Shown here one piece after another: positions 19,156 through 28,894 of a DNA stretch of 64,000 nt (position 1 is its first letter; every line of letters begins with the position of its first letter). This DNA comes from a beta proteobacterium L13 (GTDB lineage Bacteria; Pseudomonadota; Gammaproteobacteria; Burkholderiales; Chromobacteriaceae), in NCBI GenBank assembly GCA_000335715.1, contig AMYZ01000009.1, positions 62,001 to 126,000 of the forward strand, given 5' to 3'. The position numbers and the translations under genes are program-made. Below the pieces are notes generated by a model. The model worked only from the letters and a program-made list of their open reading frames with translations, did not search any database and was not told the origin of the DNA.

Positions 19156-19809
19156 TCAGGGCTGCTTGGAACCCCATTCCGCCAGAAAAGTTGCGCGGAA
19201 TTGCATGATCCAGGCCAGGCGCTGTTCGCCCAGTGTGCGGCCGGCGTCGGTTTGCATGGTGGCCGGCAGCGTGGCCAGCTTCACGATAATGTGGTCCAGC
19301 GCATAGCTGCGGTCATCCAGCGGGCGCTGTTGTGCCTGCGGGTCGTCCGGGTGCGCCAGCTGGCTGTCCATCTTGCCGGCGGTGTAAAACAGCCTGGCCA
19401 GGCCGACGGCACCCAGTGCGTCCAGCCGGTCGGCGTCCTGCACGATTTGCGCTTCCAGCGTTTGCGGCGTGATGGCCGCAGAAAAGCTGTGCGCCTCGAT
19501 GGCGTGGCTGACTGCGGCCAACTTGTCGGCCGGGAAGCCGGCCGCGGTCAGCTCGCTGCAGGCCAGCGTAGCGGCCTGGCGCGAAGCAAGGTGGCGTTCA
19601 GGGTGGTTCTTGGGCAAGTTCACCAGGTCGTGCAGGTAGCAGGCTGCCATCACCACCAGCGCATCGGCTTGCGGGTAGCTGTGCAGCAGCTGGCTGGCGC
19701 TTTGCCATACGCGCTGCAAGTGTGCCAGGTCGTGGGCGCCGTCGTTGCCGGCATGGCGCGTGGCCAGGTCGCGGCAGATGGCCTGCCAATGGGGTAGAGC
19801 GTACGTCAT
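19156..19809 (-). CDS. HD-domain phosphohydrolase (YedJ-like)
   Basis: A 217-residue metal-dependent phosphohydrolase. The HD-superfamily ligands are visible as H...HD...D: HDLAHLQRVW, CYLHDLVNLPKN (HD pair) and QDADRLDALG. The size and motif spacing resemble the E. coli YedJ group; the physiological substrate is unknown. ATG at 19809. It precedes glutaminase on the same strand with a 113-base gap. Confidence 0.85.
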   Translation of the reverse strand: MTYALPHWQAICRDLATRHAGNDGAHDLAHLQRVWQSASQLLHSYPQADALVVMAACYLHDLVNLPKNHPERHLASRQAATLACSELTAAGFPADKLAAVSHAIEAHSFSAAITPQTLEAQIVQDADRLDALGAVGLARLFYTAGKMDSQLAHPDDPQAQQRPLDDRSYALDHIIVKLATLPATMQTDAGRTLGEQRLAWIMQFRATFLAEWGSKQP

Positions 19810-19882
19810 GGTGTGGCTTTCCGGTAAAGGCCGCCCATTTAAAAAGCAGGTGGGCAGCCTGTCAATGCGCTGTCTGCCAAAA

Positions 19883-19910
19883 AAACAAAAGCGCCCCGCA
19901 GGGCGCTTTT
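19883..19910. terminator. Bidirectional terminator between motA and the HD gene
   Basis: GCGCCC and GGGCGC form a 6-bp stem with loop CGCA, flanked by AAAA on the left and TTTT on the right. Read leftward it ends motA transcription, 17 bases past the stop. Confidence 0.75.
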
Positions 19911-19926
19911 ATCGGCATGAAGCAGG

Positions 19927-20787
19927 TTATTTCTTGCCTTTGATGCTTTCTTCCAGCTCCTGGAAGGTGGGGCGCTCGGTGGAGTACAGCACCTTGCGGC
20001 CAAACTCCACCGCAGTTTGCGGAGCATAGCCCTGCATGCTGGCCAGCAGCACGGTCTTGATGCACTGGAACTCCTTGGAGCTTTCGTCCAGCTTCTGTTC
20101 CAGCAAGGTGCCCAGCGGCGCCACGATACCGTAGGCCAGCAAAATACCCAGGAAGGTACCCACCAGCGCCGAGCCGATCATGCCACCCAGTACCGCAGGT
20201 GGCTGGCCTACCGAGCCCATGGTGTTCACCACACCCAGCACCGCGGCCACGATACCGAAAGCCGGCAGGGCATCGCCCAGACGGGTAATCGCTGCGGCGG
20301 GGGCATGGCCTTCGTGGTGATGGGTTTCGATTTCGATATCCATCAGGTTTTCGATTTCCATGGCGTTCAGGTTGCCGGACACCATGATGCGCAGGTAGTC
20401 GGTGATGAAGTCCATCACGTGGTGGTCGTGGGCGATGGCTTCGTATTTGGAGAACACCGCGCTGCTGTGCGGGTCTTCGATGTCTTTTTCCACCGACATC
20501 AGGCCTTCCTTGCGGATCTTGACCAGGATCTCGAACAGCATGCCCAGCAAGTCCATGTAGCGTGCCTTGGTGTAGGGCGAGCCTTTGAACAGCGTAGGCA
20601 GGGCGCCTTTTACCGCCTTGAGTGTCTTGCCCTGGTTGGACACCACAAAGGCACCAATGGCACCGCCCAGAATGGCCATCAATTCGGTTGGCAGTGCATG
20701 GACAATCACCATGATGTCACCGCCGTGAATGATGTAGGCGCCAAAAATACAAATCAGCGCAATTGCGTAACCGATACCAACGTTCAT
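19927..20787 (-). CDS. motA: Flagellar motor stator protein MotA
   Basis: MotA is the proton-channel stator subunit that pushes on FliG. The 286-residue protein has four membrane segments: two near the N-terminus (GIGYAIALICIFGAYIIHGG; ELMAILGGAIGAFVV) and two after residue 165 (LPAFGIVAAVLGVVNTMG; IGSALVGTFLGILLAYGI), with the charged cytoplasmic loop between. The expected partner motB is not next to it: a terminator follows after 17 bases and then an HD-domain gene. It also lies apart from the fliE-R block on the opposite strand. No FliA-type promoter was convincing upstream. Confidence 0.95.
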   Translation of the reverse strand: MNVGIGYAIALICIFGAYIIHGGDIMVIVHALPTELMAILGGAIGAFVVSNQGKTLKAVKGALPTLFKGSPYTKARYMDLLGMLFEILVKIRKEGLMSVEKDIEDPHSSAVFSKYEAIAHDHHVMDFITDYLRIMVSGNLNAMEIENLMDIEIETHHHEGHAPAAAITRLGDALPAFGIVAAVLGVVNTMGSVGQPPAVLGGMIGSALVGTFLGILLAYGIVAPLGTLLEQKLDESSKEFQCIKTVLLASMQGYAPQTAVEFGRKVLYSTERPTFQELEESIKGKK

Positions 20788-20875
20788 GAGCCTGCGTTCC
20801 CCTAAGTGTGCAAGGCGTGGATGTGAGTGAATTTAAGGACAGATACGGCCGGATTACCAGCCGCAGTGCAACATG

Positions 20876-21271
20876 TCAGTAGTCTACTTTCCCGCGCATG
20901 GCCTTGATGCTACCGCGATTGCATTTACCTGCCAACCGGCGCTGCTGGCTGCCCCAGGTGGGTTTGGTGGCTTTGCGGGCTTTTATCGTGATGCTGGCCG
21001 CATCGATCATGTCCTGCAGGCGCTGCAGTGCATCATGGCGGTTTTGCTCCTGGGTGCGGTACTGCTGTGCCTTGATGATGATCACGCCGTCTTTGCTGAT
21101 GCGCTGGTCACTGCTGGCCAGCAGTTTGTCTTTCAGGCTGTCCGGCAGGCGCGAGGCCCGAATGTCAAAGCGCAAATGGATGGCAGACGATACCTTGTTT
21201 ACGTTCTGCCCACCCGCCCCTTGGGCGCGTATGGCAGTAAAAGTCACGTCATCCGGGTGGAGCTGGGCCAA
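20876..21271 (-). CDS. arfB: Alternative ribosome-rescue factor ArfB (YaeJ)
   Basis: ArfB is a release-factor-like peptidyl-tRNA hydrolase that rescues ribosomes stalled without a stop codon. The catalytic GGQ is at residues 20-22 in [11 protein letters not shown], and the basic C-terminal tail that enters the mRNA channel is present (RKATKPT...QQRRLAGK...IKAMRGKV). I choose TTG at 21271 because AGGAAG lies seven bases upstream and the length (131 residues) agrees with the family; the frame stays open upstream to 21394 but that part overlaps the next gene and is not conserved-looking. Confidence 0.9.
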   Translation of the reverse strand: MAQLHPDDVTFTAIRAQGAGGQNVNKVSSAIHLRFDIRASRLPDSLKDKLLASSDQRISKDGVIIIKAQQYRTQEQNRHDALQRLQDMIDAASITIKARKATKPTWGSQQRRLAGKCNRGSIKAMRGKVDY

Positions 21272-21335
21272 GTCATTCTTCCTGCTGCAAAAAGTCAGGC
21301 GGCAGTGTAGTGCCTGCCGTGCCTGGCGGCTAGCG

Positions 21336-22499
21336 CTACGTACGCTGTTGTCGCCGCTCGGCAAAGGGTAGCTGCCTGTCGCAGCTGCGTTCACGCTTTT
21401 TCAGGTACATGGCGTTATCTGCCTGCTCGATCAGGGCTTCCAGCTGGCTATGGGCGCTGATCGGGCAGTAACCGATGCTGGCGCTGACCGAAACAATAGC
21501 GCCGGATGGCAGGGCGATGGGGCGGCTTAGCGCGTAGTCCAGCTCGTCGATGGCGCGGCGTATTGCCTGGCTGCTATCCCGGCACAGCGCCACGATGAAC
21601 TCATCGCCACCAAAACGGCAGCACACGTCTTGCGGCTGCAGGGTGGTCAGCAGGCGTTCTGCCGTGATTTGCAGCACCATATCGCCCGCTTTGTGGCCGT
21701 GCTGATCGTTGATGGGCTTGAAGCGGTCCAGGTCGATTTCCAGCAAGGCTTTGTCGCCCGGCCCGGCCGCTTGTTCCAGCAGCTGGCTGATATGGCGTAT
21801 GCCCGCCCGCCGGTTGTACAGCCCGGTTAGCAGGTCACGGTCTGCCATATGCTGCATTTCGCGGTGGCTGCTGGCGAGCTGGCGCATGGCTTGCTCGGCG
21901 CGCTGCCGCGACTTTTTCAGCAAGTACAGGTTGTTATCGTGGCGTTTTGCCTGCTTGCACATGATGCGGCCTACGGCCAGACACAGCAGCAGGCTGATGG
22001 TGACGTTTTCTGTCACGGTAGCCACGGCGAAGGCGGGCAGCTTGAACAGCTGCAGCGAGGCAATCGCAATCAGCCAGTTACCGACCGATGCCACACAAAG
22101 CAGACTAAAGCGCGAAGTGGTGGCAATCAGCATCAGGTCGACGATGGCAAAGCCCTGGGTCATGGATAAGTAGCTGATACCGATGCGGTCCAGCTCGTAG
22201 CCGAACCACACCACGGTGGCGGGGTAGAGCAGGCCGCCGCCCACATGGAATACATTGCCCCACCGCCTGGCGTTGCGGCCATGCATCAGCATGAGTGCAC
22301 CAAAAGCCCAGCAGATACCGGCTACACGCGGTACCAGGATGCTCTGCCAGTGCGCCTGGTTTTGTACGTACTCTACGCACAGCATCAGCGTAAAGATGCT
22401 GCCTACCAGCAGCGCAGCCGTGCGTCTGGCCGGCAGGGCGTGCTGATCTTGCCGCGCGTGGTAGTACGCTACGCGCTTGGGCTGTTCCGGCCGTGCCAT
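21336..22499 (-). CDS. Membrane-bound diguanylate cyclase (GGDEF)
   Basis: Makes cyclic di-GMP from two GTP. The 387-residue protein has five to six hydrophobic segments in the first 180 residues, a short coiled linker ([22 protein letters not shown]) and a complete GGDEF domain with the signature at about 297-301 (RFGGDEF). The RxxD product-inhibition site is missing: the corresponding residues are Q-P-Q-D. The N-terminal sensor type was not identified. It lies 64 bases upstream of the arfB TTG start and just downstream of the FAD-linked dehydrogenase gene. Confidence 0.92.
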   Translation of the reverse strand: MARPEQPKRVAYYHARQDQHALPARRTAALLVGSIFTLMLCVEYVQNQAHWQSILVPRVAGICWAFGALMLMHGRNARRWGNVFHVGGGLLYPATVVWFGYELDRIGISYLSMTQGFAIVDLMLIATTSRFSLLCVASVGNWLIAIASLQLFKLPAFAVATVTENVTISLLLCLAVGRIMCKQAKRHDNNLYLLKKSRQRAEQAMRQLASSHREMQHMADRDLLTGLYNRRAGIRHISQLLEQAAGPGDKALLEIDLDRFKPINDQHGHKAGDMVLQITAERLLTTLQPQDVCCRFGGDEFIVALCRDSSQAIRRAIDELDYALSRPIALPSGAIVSVSASIGYCPISAHSQLEALIEQADNAMYLKKRERSCDRQLPFAERRQQRT

Positions 22500-22500
22500 G

Positions 22501-23886
22501 CTAGCGGCTGAAAATTTTTCCAGGGTTCAGCAGCTGCGCCGGGTCCAGCGCCAGCTTGATGGCGCGCATCATGGCGATGCCGTGGGTGCCGGCTTCTGCC
22601 GCCAGATACGGCTGTTTGCCAATGCCGATGCCGTGCTCGCCGGTACAGGTGCCTTCCATGCCCTGCGCGCGTTGTATCAGGCGGTGATTGACGGCCTTGG
22701 CCTGTGCCATGGCGGCCTCGTCGCCGGGCTGTACCAGCAGCATCAGGTGGAAGTTGCCGTCGCCAACGTGGCCGAACAGCGGCGCTTGCATGCCTTCGTG
22801 CCGCAAGTCGGCGTAGGTGGCTTCAATGCACTCGCTCAGGCGTGATATCGGTACGCACACGTCGGTCGCCACGCAGCGGCTGCCTGGCTGCAACTGCAAG
22901 CCGGCAAAGTAGGCGTTGTGCCGCGCCTGCCACAGGCGGTTGCGCTCTTCGTCGCGCGTGGCCCAGGCAAAGCCGCCGCCACCGTTGGCCGCGGCCAGCT
23001 CGCCCACCATGGCGGCTTGTTCGGCCACGCTGTCGGCGGTGCCGTGGAACTCCAGAAACAGTGTAGGGCGCTCGGGGTAGTCGGTGCGGCTGTGGCGGTT
23101 CACCGCCTGCATGGTCAGCGCGTCCAGCATTTCGGCGCGGGCCAGCGGTATGCCGCACTGTATGCTCTGGATCACGGTGTCCACCGCGCCGGTGACGCTA
23201 TCGAAATTCACTACCGCAGCCGACATGGCCTCCGGCATGCCGTACAGGCGCACGGTGACTTCGGTAATGATCGCCAAGGTGCCTTCCGAACCTACCAGCA
23301 GACGGGTCAGGTCGTAGCCGGCAGACGACTTGCGTGCCCGTGTGCCGGTGTGGACCACCTCGCCGCTGGCCAGCACGGCGGTCAGCGCCAGCACGTTTTC
23401 GCGCATGGTGCCGTAGCGCACGGCGTTGGTGCCGCTGGCGCGCGTCGCGGTCATGCCGCCCAGGGTGGCGTCGGCGCCGGGGTCTATCGGAAAGAACAGA
23501 CCGCTGTGGCGTAGCTCCCGGTTGAGCTGCATGCGTGTCACGCCTGCTTCTACCGTGGCGGTGAGGTCGGCTTCGTGAATGGCCACCATGCGGTTCATCT
23601 GCGACAAGTCGATGCAGATGCCACCGTGTACGGCCAGGGTATGGCCTTCCACCGAGCTGCCGGCACCGTAGGGGACCATGGGCACCCCGTACTGGCTGCA
23701 CAGGCAGGCAATGGCGCTGACTTCAGCAGTGCTGTGTGGCCACACCACGGCATCGGGCAAGGCATCCGGGTGGCAAGACTCGTCGTGGCCGTGGTGGGCG
23801 CGCATGGCCTCGCTGGTGGACATGCGCTCGCCCAGCAGGGCGTGCAGCGCTGCCAGTAATGGCTCGCATGGGGTGGCGGTGGTCAT
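22501..23886 (-). CDS. FAD-linked oxidase, D-lactate dehydrogenase/glycolate oxidase (GlcD) type
   Basis: The 461-residue protein has an N-terminal FAD-binding PCMH domain (VPMVPYGAGSSVEGH, DPGADATLGGMTATRASGTNAVRYG, GSEGTLAIITEVTVRL) and a C-terminal FAD-oxidase domain ending with CTGEHGIGIGK. This architecture is that of cytochrome-linked D-lactate dehydrogenases and GlcD; no glcE/glcF partners are adjacent, which favours a single-subunit D-lactate or D-2-hydroxyacid dehydrogenase. ATG at 23886 (MTTATPCEP) is preferred over an upstream in-frame start at 23925. It ends one base before the diguanylate cyclase start codon region. Confidence 0.88.
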   Translation of the reverse strand: MTTATPCEPLLAALHALLGERMSTSEAMRAHHGHDESCHPDALPDAVVWPHSTAEVSAIACLCSQYGVPMVPYGAGSSVEGHTLAVHGGICIDLSQMNRMVAIHEADLTATVEAGVTRMQLNRELRHSGLFFPIDPGADATLGGMTATRASGTNAVRYGTMRENVLALTAVLASGEVVHTGTRARKSSAGYDLTRLLVGSEGTLAIITEVTVRLYGMPEAMSAAVVNFDSVTGAVDTVIQSIQCGIPLARAEMLDALTMQAVNRHSRTDYPERPTLFLEFHGTADSVAEQAAMVGELAAANGGGGFAWATRDEERNRLWQARHNAYFAGLQLQPGSRCVATDVCVPISRLSECIEATYADLRHEGMQAPLFGHVGDGNFHLMLLVQPGDEAAMAQAKAVNHRLIQRAQGMEGTCTGEHGIGIGKQPYLAAEAGTHGIAMMRAIKLALDPAQLLNPGKIFSR

Positions 23887-24036
23887 GGGTGTCTCGCGAA
23901 GGACGGATGCGGAATTATCACCCATAATGAATAATGTGACAGTATTTATATATAACGCTTACGTAACAACGCGAGTCGCTGTTGTGAAACCCGCAAGCCG
24001 CCCCGCTATGAGACGGCTTGCGTAGCCATGCCGGGG

Positions 24037-25815
24037 CTATTGCAGCAGCCAGCGCCCTTCGCCCTCTAGCTGTAGCTGGTGGCTATGGTGTACCAGCAGG
24101 GTGCTGCGGTGACCTACGCTGACCAGTACCGTTTCCGGCAGCTGGCTGCGTACCAGCCGGTACAGTGCATCTTCCAGGCCTTCATCCATGGCCGAGGTGG
24201 CCTCATCCAGGAATGCCACTTTCGGTGCGGCCAACAGCAGGCGGCCAATTGCCAGGCGTTGCTGCTCGCCCAGCGACAGGATGCGGCTCCAGTCTGCCTC
24301 TTCGTCCAGCCGGCTGGCCAGGTGGCCCAGCTGTACCGCTTGCAAGGTGTGCTGGATACGGTCGGCGTCGGCAATGGCGGCCTGAGGGTAGCTCAGTGCA
24401 TCGCGCAAGCTGCCTAGCGGCAGATAAGGCTTTTGCGACAGGAACAGCACGCTGTCCAGCGGGTAGCCGATATTGCCCTGGCAATACGGCCACAGGCCGG
24501 CAATGGCGCGTAGCAAGGTGGTTTTGCCACTGCCGGACGGGCCGCGTATCAGCAGCGCATTACCCGGCGCCAGGCTAAGGCTCAGGCCGCTTAGTAATGG
24601 GCGGCCATCCGGCGTGGTCACGTCCAGCTGGCCAAGCTGCAGGCCGCTGCTTTGCTGTTGCGTATTGGCGCAGGGCAGGGCGTCGCTGGCTTCGGCGGCA
24701 TCCAGAAAGCCGGTAAGACGATCCAGCACCGCCTTGTATTGGGCAAAGTCGTCATAAGCGCGGCGGAAGAAGGACAGATTGTCTTGCAGCTGCCCGAAGG
24801 CCTGCGCGGTTTGCACCATGTCGCCCAACGAGATCTGCTTGGAGAAGAACCGCGGCGCCTGGATGATGAACGGGAACACGGCGGCAGTCTGGCTGACAAC
24901 AAAGTTGAAACCGGTGAATTTCAGGTTACGGAACAGGATGGCCCAGCTGTTATCGATAAGTCGGCCGAAGCGCTGGCGCAGCTGCGCGCCTTCGACAAGG
25001 TGGCCGCGATAAAAGGCAATGCTCTCGCTGTACTCGCGCAGCCGCACCAGTGCGTAGCGGTAGTCCGCCCCCAGTTTTTCGTTAAGGAAGTTCAGGCGGA
25101 TCAGCGGGCGGCCAATGCCAAAGGCAAATACCGTGGCCACGATCACGTACAGGTACACGGCAAACACCATGCCGCGCGGAATCTCCAGCCCGAATATCGC
25201 CAGTACGCCGGACAGACCCCACAGGATCAGGGTGAACTCGAAGGTAGACACCAGGGCATCGATAACGCCCATCGATAGCGCCAGGCTGCTACTGACAAAA
25301 CTGGCGATGTCTTGCTGGATGCGCTGGTCCGGGTTGTCTACCGGGTCGGCCAGGTGCTGGGTGCGGTAGAACGTCTGGCCCTGCAGCCAGCGTGACAACA
25401 TGCGCTCGTTCAGCCACTCGCGCCAGCGGATGACAAAGGCCTGCTGGATATACACCTCGAACAGGCTGCGGCCAACGTGTACGCTGGCCAGCACGGCAAA
25501 AATCAGCATGGATGCCCAGAACAGCTTGGCGTCCAGCTTTTGCAGCGAGGCGTACATTTCGTTGTACCAGTTGGAAAACAGCACATTCACCCGTACCCCG
25601 GCCAGCGTCACCAGCAGCACCAGCAGGATGGTCAGCAGTGGCTGCCAGCCGTTACTGGCCGGGCGGAAAAAGTCCCCGGCCAGGCGCAGGAACTGTCGGC
25701 CCCAGCGGCTGAAGCGGGTGGTGAGCCAGATGGCAATACAGCTGATCAGCACCGTAATCAGCATGGTCTTGGCCAGCCAGACGCCGCTGGCCAATAGTTC
25801 GTTTCCCCAGTTCAT
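24037..25815 (-). CDS. ABC transporter, fused permease/ATPase (YddA/SbmA-type)
   Basis: A 592-residue half-transporter. The N-terminal part has about six membrane helices and the SbmA/BacA-like region (SNWYNEMYASLQ, VIRWREWLNERMLSRWL). The C-terminal ATPase has Walker A RGPSGSGKTTLL, signature LSLGEQQRLAIGR and Walker B VAFLDEATSAMD. Such proteins form homodimers; substrates of the YddA group are not well defined and may include peptides or vitamin-like compounds. It is transcribed away from cysS. Confidence 0.9.
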   Translation of the reverse strand: MNWGNELLASGVWLAKTMLITVLISCIAIWLTTRFSRWGRQFLRLAGDFFRPASNGWQPLLTILLVLLVTLAGVRVNVLFSNWYNEMYASLQKLDAKLFWASMLIFAVLASVHVGRSLFEVYIQQAFVIRWREWLNERMLSRWLQGQTFYRTQHLADPVDNPDQRIQQDIASFVSSSLALSMGVIDALVSTFEFTLILWGLSGVLAIFGLEIPRGMVFAVYLYVIVATVFAFGIGRPLIRLNFLNEKLGADYRYALVRLREYSESIAFYRGHLVEGAQLRQRFGRLIDNSWAILFRNLKFTGFNFVVSQTAAVFPFIIQAPRFFSKQISLGDMVQTAQAFGQLQDNLSFFRRAYDDFAQYKAVLDRLTGFLDAAEASDALPCANTQQQSSGLQLGQLDVTTPDGRPLLSGLSLSLAPGNALLIRGPSGSGKTTLLRAIAGLWPYCQGNIGYPLDSVLFLSQKPYLPLGSLRDALSYPQAAIADADRIQHTLQAVQLGHLASRLDEEADWSRILSLGEQQRLAIGRLLLAAPKVAFLDEATSAMDEGLEDALYRLVRSQLPETVLVSVGHRSTLLVHHSHQLQLEGEGRWLLQ

Positions 25816-25900
25816 GTTCTACGGCTCCTGTTGTAATTTTATTTATGAAACAAGGCATTGTGTCCTGTGTGAAAGCGGCCTGCTAGGGGCTTGACGGCTT

Positions 25901-25909
25901 TGCTACAAT
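25901..25909 (+). promoter_or_regulatory. Extended -10 promoter candidate for cysS
   Basis: TGCTACAAT fits an extended -10 (TGn-TACAAT), 36 bases before the cysS ATG. The only TTGAC-like box (25891) is too close to act as its -35. Confidence 0.35.
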
Positions 25910-25944
25910 AGCGGTTCGTTACTTAACCGATAGGCCAAGTTGTC

Positions 25945-27318
25945 ATGCTCAAGCTCTACAACACACTGACCCGCCAGAAAGAAGAATTCAAACCGCTCGT
26001 ACCCGGCCAGGTAAAGATGTACGTGTGTGGCATGACTGTCTATGACCTGTGCCATATCGGCCACGCCCGTATGCTCACCGCGTTCGACGTGATCTACCGC
26101 TGGTTTGCCGCCAGCAACTACGACGTGACCTATGTGCGCAATATTACCGATATTGACGACAAGATCATCAAGCGTTCTGCCGAGCGTGGCATCAGCGCCG
26201 AGGCACTGGTAGAGGAAACCATCGCCGACATGCACGCCGATACCGAAGCGCTGGGCCTGCTGCGGCCAACCTTCGAGCCGCGTGCCACCCAGCATATTGG
26301 CGGCATGCAGGACATCATCAGCAAGCTGATCCACCGTGGCAAGGCCTACCCGGCGCCCAATGGCGACGTGTACTACGCCGTGCGCGAGTTCGAAGGCTAC
26401 GGCAAGCTGTCCGGCAAGACGCTGGAAAGCCTGCGCGCCGGCGAGCGCATCGACGTAGACCCGAACAAGCGTGACCCGTTCGACTTTGTGCTGTGGAAAG
26501 CCGCCAAGCCGGGCGAGCCGCAGTGGCAAAGCCCGTGGGGCGCCGGCCGCCCCGGCTGGCATATCGAGTGCTCTGCCATGAGCTGCCACCACCTGGGCGA
26601 GCATTTCGATATCCACGGCGGCGGCGAAGACCTGCAGTTCCCGCACCACGAAAACGAAATTGCCCAAAGCGAAGGCGCACACGGCCACCAGTACGTGAAC
26701 TACTGGATGCACAACGGCTTTATCAATGTGGATGGCACCAAGATGTCCAAGAGCCTGGGCAACTTCTTCACCATCCGCGATGTATTGAGCCATTTCGATG
26801 GCGAGGTCATCCGCTTCTTTATCGTGCGCAGCCACTACCGCAGCCCGGTGAACTTTACCGACGGCATCCTCAACGACGCCAAGCAGGGCCTGACCCGCCT
26901 GTACACCGCGCTGCGCGGGCTGGCGCTGCCAGCCAGCACCGGCATCGACTGGGCCAACCCGTACGCCGCGCGCTTCAAGGCAGCCATGGACGACGACTTT
27001 GGCACCTCCGAAGCGGTGTCGGTGCTGTTCGAGCTGGCGGGCGAAGTGAACAAGAGCAAAGACCTGGTGCTGGCGCGCCTGCTGAAAGACCTGGGCGGTG
27101 TGCTGGGCCTGCTGCAGCGCGACCCGGAAGCCTTCCTGCAAGGCGACAGCGCCGAAGGCGGCCTCAGTGCCGAACAGGTAGAAGCGCTGATCCAGGCGCG
27201 CAAGGACGCCCGTGCCGCCAAAAACTGGGCCGAGTCCGACCGCATTCGCGACGAATTGACCGCCGCCGGTATCGTGCTGGAAGACAGCGCCGGTGCTACT
27301 ACCTGGCGCCGCGCCTGA
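25945..27318 (+). CDS. cysS: Cysteinyl-tRNA synthetase
   Basis: A 457-residue class I synthetase. Zinc-site Cys28 ([10 protein letters not shown]), the HIGH motif at 37-40 (CHIGHARM), the GWHIECSAM zinc/cysteine-selectivity segment and KMSKS at about 266-270 are all present. Three GTG-or-later starts are unnecessary: ATG at 25945 begins [11 protein letters not shown], the usual start. It is a single gene with its own promoter candidate; a GTTGGCCGC copy lies in the coding region (26262) and another 30 bases after the stop. Confidence 0.97.
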   Translation: MLKLYNTLTRQKEEFKPLVPGQVKMYVCGMTVYDLCHIGHARMLTAFDVIYRWFAASNYDVTYVRNITDIDDKIIKRSAERGISAEALVEETIADMHADTEALGLLRPTFEPRATQHIGGMQDIISKLIHRGKAYPAPNGDVYYAVREFEGYGKLSGKTLESLRAGERIDVDPNKRDPFDFVLWKAAKPGEPQWQSPWGAGRPGWHIECSAMSCHHLGEHFDIHGGGEDLQFPHHENEIAQSEGAHGHQYVNYWMHNGFINVDGTKMSKSLGNFFTIRDVLSHFDGEVIRFFIVRSHYRSPVNFTDGILNDAKQGLTRLYTALRGLALPASTGIDWANPYAARFKAAMDDDFGTSEAVSVLFELAGEVNKSKDLVLARLLKDLGGVLGLLQRDPEAFLQGDSAEGGLSAEQVEALIQARKDARAAKNWAESDRIRDELTAAGIVLEDSAGATTWRRA

Positions 27319-27456
27319 GCTGAAAACGCTGTGCACATAGCAGGAAAGGTTGGCCGCGGCCAGCTTTTCCTTGCCAATGGCCGTTTTAGTCTGGATAATC
27401 ACGCGTTTTGAAGAAGTACAGGCAAAACCCCTGTACCCGAGTTAAAAGGAAAAGCC

Positions 27457-27672
27457 ATGCAAGCCGATATTCAGCCGAACTACAAAGAAGTAGCCGTTAC
27501 CTGCTCCTGCGGTAACCAGTTCACCACCAAGTCCACCATGGCTAAAGACGCCTTCCACATTGAAGTGTGCTCCCAGTGCCACCCGTTCTACACCGGTAAA
27601 CAGAAGATCGTTGATACCGCTGGTCGCGTTGATCGCTTCAACCAGAAGTTCGGCAGCTTCTTCAAGCGCTAA
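27457..27672 (+). CDS. rpmE: Ribosomal protein bL31
   Basis: A 71-residue large-subunit protein. It is the zinc-binding form: Cys residues in CSCGNQF and [13 protein letters not shown] make a C...C-x2-C set, followed by [24 protein letters not shown] precedes the ATG. It is monocistronic, closed by a strong terminator 22 bases downstream. Confidence 0.97.
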   Translation: MQADIQPNYKEVAVTCSCGNQFTTKSTMAKDAFHIEVCSQCHPFYTGKQKIVDTAGRVDRFNQKFGSFFKR

Positions 27673-27694
27673 TTACCGCTTGCAAGATGGACAT

Positions 27695-27719
27695 AAAGGC
27701 AGCCTAGGCTGCCTTTTTT
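27695..27719 (+). terminator. Terminator after rpmE
   Basis: AAAGGCAGCC and GGCTGCCTTT pair perfectly around TA and run into a T-tract. Confidence 0.9.
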
Positions 27720-27822
27720 CATGTCTGCGCGACACTACCCGTCTTGCCTTGGCTGAAATGTCAGCTACCGTAAGCGGGTATATCGTCTAAACTATGCCGG
27801 TTTACTTTTTCGAGCCTGTTAG

Positions 27823-28767
27823 ATGATGCCCGTCAATATCGTGTACCTGTCGCACGGCAGCCGCAAATATCACGACCAGACCCGCTTTTCGGTACTGACC
27901 CTGCTGCATCTGCTGCTGCAACAGCAGCGCGATGATATCCGTATCGTGGTGTACACCGACGATGCCCGTGAAGTACCGCAGCATCCGTTGATTCAGGCTA
28001 TCGTCCTGCAGCGCGCCGAGTTGGCCGCATTCCGTGGCCCGTTTGACTACGTGCATCGCATCAAGCTCAATGTGCTGCGCCGTGCCAGCGCCGAGCTGGA
28101 CGGCCCGCTGCTGTACGTGGACTGCGACACCCGCTGGCTGCACCTGCCGGACAATATCTTCAGCCGCCTGCGCGGCGACGGCGGCCAGGCCCCGTTGTGC
28201 TGCATGCACGTGCCAGAGGGGGCGTTTTCGCCAGAATTCTTCCCGGATTACCACCGCTATGTGCAGCAGAAGCAGGCGCAGCTGCAGCAGCTGGGCATTG
28301 CCGATACCTCGCGGCTGCTGATGTGGAATGCCGGTGCCATTGGCGTGCCGGCGGGCAGTACTGCCTTCTTTGATGACGTGATTCTTGTCAGCGATTACCT
28401 GTTTACCCGTGTGGTGCCGCGCAACTGGGTAGAGCAGTTTGCCCTGTCGCTGGTGGCTTGCAGCCGCTACGAGATGGTGGCGCTGGATGCCGCCTTGCAT
28501 CACTACTGGAACTACAGCTACGAAGCACCGCTATATCTGGCCAGCTTTTTTGCAGCGCAGCCACCTGGGTTATCGGTGCCACAGCTGGCAGCCGCGTGTG
28601 CGCAGCATGACTGGCGTGAAGACGAGCTCAAACGCCTGCAAGCCGCGCCCGAGCACAAACGCCAGCGCCGCCGTAACAAGCTGCGCAACTCGCTGCAAAA
28701 GCGCCGTATCGACCTGAAAATTGCCATCGCCCGCCTGGGCTTGCGCCTGCGTGGCGAGCTAGGCTAG
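27823..28767 (+). CDS. Glycosyltransferase-like protein (nucleotide-sugar transferase fold)
   Basis: I do not recognise a named family with certainty. The 314-residue protein opens with a Rossmann-like strand (VNIVYLSHGSRKYHD), has FSVLTLLHLL and later GPLLYVDCDTRW, where D-C-D fits the DxD metal/nucleotide-sugar motif of GT-A enzymes, and MWNAGAIGVPAG as an acceptor-side loop. The C-terminus is very basic (KRQRRRNKLRNSLQKRR), perhaps binding membrane or polyanion. Two adjacent ATGs at 27823 and 27826 are possible starts. The next gene is a membrane glycosyltransferase, so a surface-glycan role is plausible. Confidence 0.65.
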   Translation: MMPVNIVYLSHGSRKYHDQTRFSVLTLLHLLLQQQRDDIRIVVYTDDAREVPQHPLIQAIVLQRAELAAFRGPFDYVHRIKLNVLRRASAELDGPLLYVDCDTRWLHLPDNIFSRLRGDGGQAPLCCMHVPEGAFSPEFFPDYHRYVQQKQAQLQQLGIADTSRLLMWNAGAIGVPAGSTAFFDDVILVSDYLFTRVVPRNWVEQFALSLVACSRYEMVALDAALHHYWNYSYEAPLYLASFFAAQPPGLSVPQLAAACAQHDWREDELKRLQAAPEHKRQRRRNKLRNSLQKRRIDLKIAIARLGLRLRGELG

Positions 28768-28791
28768 CCCGGCAGGCCGTTTGCCCGCCCG

Positions 28792-28823
28792 CGCCACGCT
28801 GCTTGCAGCGTGGCGTTTGTTTT
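28792..28823 (+). terminator. Terminator after the glycosyltransferase-like gene
   Basis: CGCCACGCTGC and GCAGCGTGGCG are perfect complements around TT, followed by TTTGTTTT. Confidence 0.85.
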
Positions 28824-28894
28824 GCCTGCTTGCTAGGTACGGGCGGCGATTATCACTACAATATCCGCTTACTTTCTCTTGGTCATTTCCGCGC

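Noticed and set aside
25891-25909. TTGACG plus TACAAT as a full promoter for cysS
   Set aside because: The boxes are only seven bases apart; only the extended -10 reading is kept.
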